Part shown: one piece after another, positions 61,859-64,000 of the stretch
Position numbering within the stretch: the first letter of the stretch is position 1
How the letters are laid out: every line of letters begins with the position of its first letter
DNA from: CAMYOC01 sp963704875
GTDB taxonomy: Bacteria; Pseudomonadota; Gammaproteobacteria; Steroidobacterales; XN24
Direction of reading: 5' to 3'
NCBI GenBank assembly: GCA_963704875.1
Contig: CAVPIA010000008.1
Span: forward strand, 124,001 to 188,000
Length of the DNA stretch: 64,000 nucleotides
The notes under the pieces: model-generated
The model's database searches: none
Told to the model about the DNA's origin: nothing
What the model saw: only the letters and a program-made list of their open reading frames with translations
Translations under genes and position numbers: made by a program

Positions 61859-61976
61859 AAGTGGACTCAGTCTCAGCTTCGTGACCTTCCGGCGATGTTT
61901 GCCGCGCGTCGAGATATCCGAAGGCACAGCCTGCCGATTGTCTTCCCGGGATCTGCACGGAGTATGCACACCGATA

Positions 61977-62579
61977 TCACAGAGCCGGCATGATCGCTGC
62001 GGGAATGGCCATGGAGAGAAAAAACAGGCTCAGCCCCTTGGCCCCTTCGACGTAATCGGCCGGCGGTGCTTCCCTGCTGACTACCGGAACAATGAATTTT
62101 CCAGGCCTGAAACGATAGGTTTCGGTGCCTGCGATAGTGCTGGTGGTGCGCGTGATGTTGGTGCGCGCGGCCAGATAGTAGCGATAGCCCGGCTCAATAT
62201 TGATAGTCAGTTCCTCAACCACAATCTCCTCGCGCAGTATGCGGCCTGGATCCGGAACCTTCTGCTGGGACCGCGGCGCGTTGTCGAGCGGCCATACCTT
62301 GATCGTGTGTTCGCCTGCGGGCAGACGAAATGTCCGCCGGGTATAACTGACATGCTCACCATCGATCTCATATATCCAGGCGCGCTCAAGACCCGACGAC
62401 ACCTTGGTCAGGATAGTGTTGGTTATAAGACCGGATTCCCGCCCCGGTTTGAGCCCCTGATTCATCACCTGGTTCACCTGATTTCCGGCACATCCGGCAG
62501 CAATACAGCAGCTAAGGAACACGCCAGTAAAGATCAGCCATCGAGGTTTCAGATGCAGACATTGCGACTCTGTTTTCAC
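61977..62579 (-). CDS. Small lipoprotein B (paralogous pair with the downstream gene)
   Basis: A 200-residue predicted lipoprotein with signal FTGVFLSCCIAAGC, GTG start at 62579. The central beta domain has AWIYEIDGEHVSYTRRTFRLPAG-type strands and ends in LTINIEPGYRYYLAARTN, shared with its neighbour. The C-terminus is hydrophobic (LSLFFLSMAIPAAIMPAL), possibly a second membrane contact. No function is known. It is followed by lipoprotein A after 118 bases. Confidence 0.68.
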   Translation of the reverse strand: MKTESQCLHLKPRWLIFTGVFLSCCIAAGCAGNQVNQVMNQGLKPGRESGLITNTILTKVSSGLERAWIYEIDGEHVSYTRRTFRLPAGEHTIKVWPLDNAPRSQQKVPDPGRILREEIVVEELTINIEPGYRYYLAARTNITRTTSTIAGTETYRFRPGKFIVPVVSREAPPADYVEGAKGLSLFFLSMAIPAAIMPAL

Positions 62580-62690
62580 GGGTCCGCCCGGTTCTGATTC
62601 CTATCTTAACCCCATGTATATACCCGCCATAGCGGGCGCCAGGTTCAGCTCCGCCTTGACGCAGCCGCCGAGCTGCTCTTTGATGAACTC

Positions 62691-63437
62691 ATGGATTTGA
62701 ATAAAGATTATGCTGAAGGCGCGTCGGTGCCGCCCTGCGTCGCACGATATCGTTCCCGTTTCCGTCAGCAACAGATTGGTCCGCGCTACCTGGGCTGGCT
62801 GCATCTCGGGTTCACCGTGAGTGTCTGCGCGGTGGTGATTGGTGCGTGTCTTGCGCAGCTGGATCAGCTCAGACCGCTGGAGTGGCTCACGCTGCCGGTC
62901 ACCTTCCTGTATGCAAATCTGGTGGAGTATTTCGGCCATCGCGGGCCGATGCATCATCCGCGCCGCGGCCTGCGTTTGGTCTTCGAACGACACGCCGGAC
63001 AACATCACCGTTTCTTTCGTGACGACGCGATGGCGTTTGAGCACAGCGCGGATTTCAAGGCCGTATTATTTCCACCCGTGTTGATTGTCTTCTACCTGGC
63101 GGTCTTCGCCCTGCCGACGGGACTGGCCGTGGCGTGGCTTTTCTCCGACAATACGGCCCTGCTGTTTGTAATCATGGCTGTCGCGTATTTCCTCAACTAC
63201 GAATTGTTGCATTTCGCCTATCATTCGGCACCAGGGTCGAAGCTGGCGGGGCTGCCGCTGATCCGGCGCCTTGGCCGACTGCATACCTTCCATCATCGCC
63301 CGGATCTTATGCACCATTACAACTTTAATATCACCTACCCACTGGGTGATTATTTGTTCGGGACCCTGTATCGGGGTGCCCAGAAACCTGCAACGACGCC
63401 CGTGGCTGACGGCGGCATGTCCCGGAATACGCGCTGA
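62691..63437 (+). CDS. Fatty acid hydroxylase / sterol desaturase superfamily protein
   Basis: A 248-residue integral-membrane di-iron enzyme. The histidine clusters HRGPMHH, HAGQHH, HFAYH and HTFHHRPDLMHHYN supply the iron ligands. Three or four helices are predicted (about 36-58, 64-80, 125-150 and 153-170). It hydroxylates or desaturates lipid chains or sterols; the substrate is not predictable. A TIR-domain frame begins 50 bases after the stop. Confidence 0.88.
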   Translation: MDLNKDYAEGASVPPCVARYRSRFRQQQIGPRYLGWLHLGFTVSVCAVVIGACLAQLDQLRPLEWLTLPVTFLYANLVEYFGHRGPMHHPRRGLRLVFERHAGQHHRFFRDDAMAFEHSADFKAVLFPPVLIVFYLAVFALPTGLAVAWLFSDNTALLFVIMAVAYFLNYELLHFAYHSAPGSKLAGLPLIRRLGRLHTFHHRPDLMHHYNFNITYPLGDYLFGTLYRGAQKPATTPVADGGMSRNTR

Positions 63438-63487
63438 GCGGCGCGCTGGCCTGGCACGATGAATTTCAACAGACCGAATCGACAACC

Positions 63488-64000
63488 GTGATCGAAGAGT
63501 CAACGCATACCACGGACAAGGCCTCTGCTGAGGCGGACACACCACACGCCGCTGCGGGTGCCGGTTTTCGTTACCGGGGCTTCATCAGCTATAGCCACAA
63601 AGATCGGAAATTCACCCGATGGTTGATCCGCAGACTCGAAGCATACCGGGTGCCAAAGCGTCTGGTCGGCCGCGATTCACCGATGGGTCTTATACCGAAA
63701 ACACTTGCGCCAATATTCCGCGACCGGGACGAACTCGCCAGCGCCAGCGATCTGGGTGAGCGGCTCAACACTGTCCTGCGTGACTCTGCCGCCCTGATTG
63801 TTGTCTGTTCGCCCGCCGCCGCCAACTCACGATGGGTCAGCGAAGAGATTCTCGCGTTTAAGCGAATCCACGGACCAGACCGCGTTTTCTGTGTGATCGT
63901 CGATGGCGATCCACAATCCGGCGACGCCAGCCAGCAATGTCTGCCCCGCCCATTGCGTTATCGTATCGGCCCCGACGGTGAGCTCAGCGACGTGCCGATA
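63488..64000 (+). CDS. TIR-domain protein, 5' part (runs off the window)
   Basis: An open frame of at least 171 residues up to the window edge. From about residue 28 it is a TIR domain: YRGFISYSHKDRKFTRWLI, LAPIFRDRDELASASDLGE, LIVVCSPAAANSRWVSEEI, FKRIHGPDRVFCVIVDGDP. This resembles bacterial TIR proteins that continue with WD40, TPR or SUMF domains. The GTG at 63488 is the only in-frame ATG/GTG-type start I find after the previous gene; its ribosome site is weak. Whether it is an NADase or a scaffold cannot be judged from this part. Confidence 0.82.
   Translation, partial: MIEESTHTTDKASAEADTPHAAAGAGFRYRGFISYSHKDRKFTRWLIRRLEAYRVPKRLVGRDSPMGLIPKTLAPIFRDRDELASASDLGERLNTVLRDSAALIVVCSPAAANSRWVSEEILAFKRIHGPDRVFCVIVDGDPQSGDASQQCLPRPLRYRIGPDGELSDVPI

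Overview
The window looks like a chromosomal segment of a GC-rich gammaproteobacterium. Evidence for this is the order rsxABCDGE-nth-DUF1841, the arsC-wrbA-DUF2069-hda block, purM-purN beside a DUF2066 protein, dcd next to apbC/mrp, and a three-gene pyruvate dehydrogenase operon whose E3 carries its own lipoyl domain. Large winged-helix/TPR regulators and TIR proteins of the kind seen here are common in environmental, often marine, gammaproteobacteria. I cannot name the genus. I see no tRNA, rRNA, CRISPR array, insertion sequence or prophage, so most of the window is core chromosome with some accessory pockets.

Layout. 1-7.7 kb: the 3' end of proS, a lytic transglycosylase, acylphosphatase, a DUF4398 lipoprotein, arsC-wrbA-DUF2069, hda, DUF2066, purM-purN, dcd and apbC. 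9.0-13.7 kb: a kinase with an N-terminal HEAT-repeat array followed by two PilT-type retraction ATPases, with no pilus structural genes nearby. 13.7-22.2 kb: metG, the complete Rsx/Rnf electron-transport complex, nth and DUF1841. 22.2-26.1 kb: an MNIO (DUF692)/DUF2063/DoxX operon resembling bufferin or Hvf operons but without a recognisable precursor-peptide gene, then a glutamate-synthase-like flavoprotein. 26.1-32.0 kb: an ECF sigma factor, FecR and an STN-type TonB-dependent receptor, with a very acidic secreted protein encoded divergently. 32-41 kb: single genes (glycosyltransferase, Bax-inhibitor-1 family, winged-helix/TPR regulator with a Cys-rich lipoprotein, VOC, ChrA, a small membrane protein, GNAT, GFA).

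41.0-47.2 kb: aceE-aceF-lpdA on the minus strand. 47.3-50.6 kb: an M17 aminopeptidase, pyrC and rnt. 50.6-56.1 kb: grxD, a BON lipoprotein, DUF1289, Fe-SOD, nadC and a membrane-anchored FadE-type acyl-CoA dehydrogenase. 56.2-64 kb: a GAF-PAS-PAS-GGDEF-EAL protein, a DUF4382-like lipoprotein, two related small lipoproteins, a fatty-acid hydroxylase and the 5' part of a TIR-domain gene cut by the window edge.

The regions most likely to hold undescribed biology are the HEAT-kinase/PilT/PilT operon, the precursor-less MNIO operon, the ECF/FecR/TonB unit with its divergent acidic secreted protein, and the winged-helix/TPR regulator with a repeated CCTGAAT element in front of it and a repeat-bearing Cys-rich lipoprotein behind it. 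All functions are inferred from protein motifs and gene order read by eye. No database search was run.
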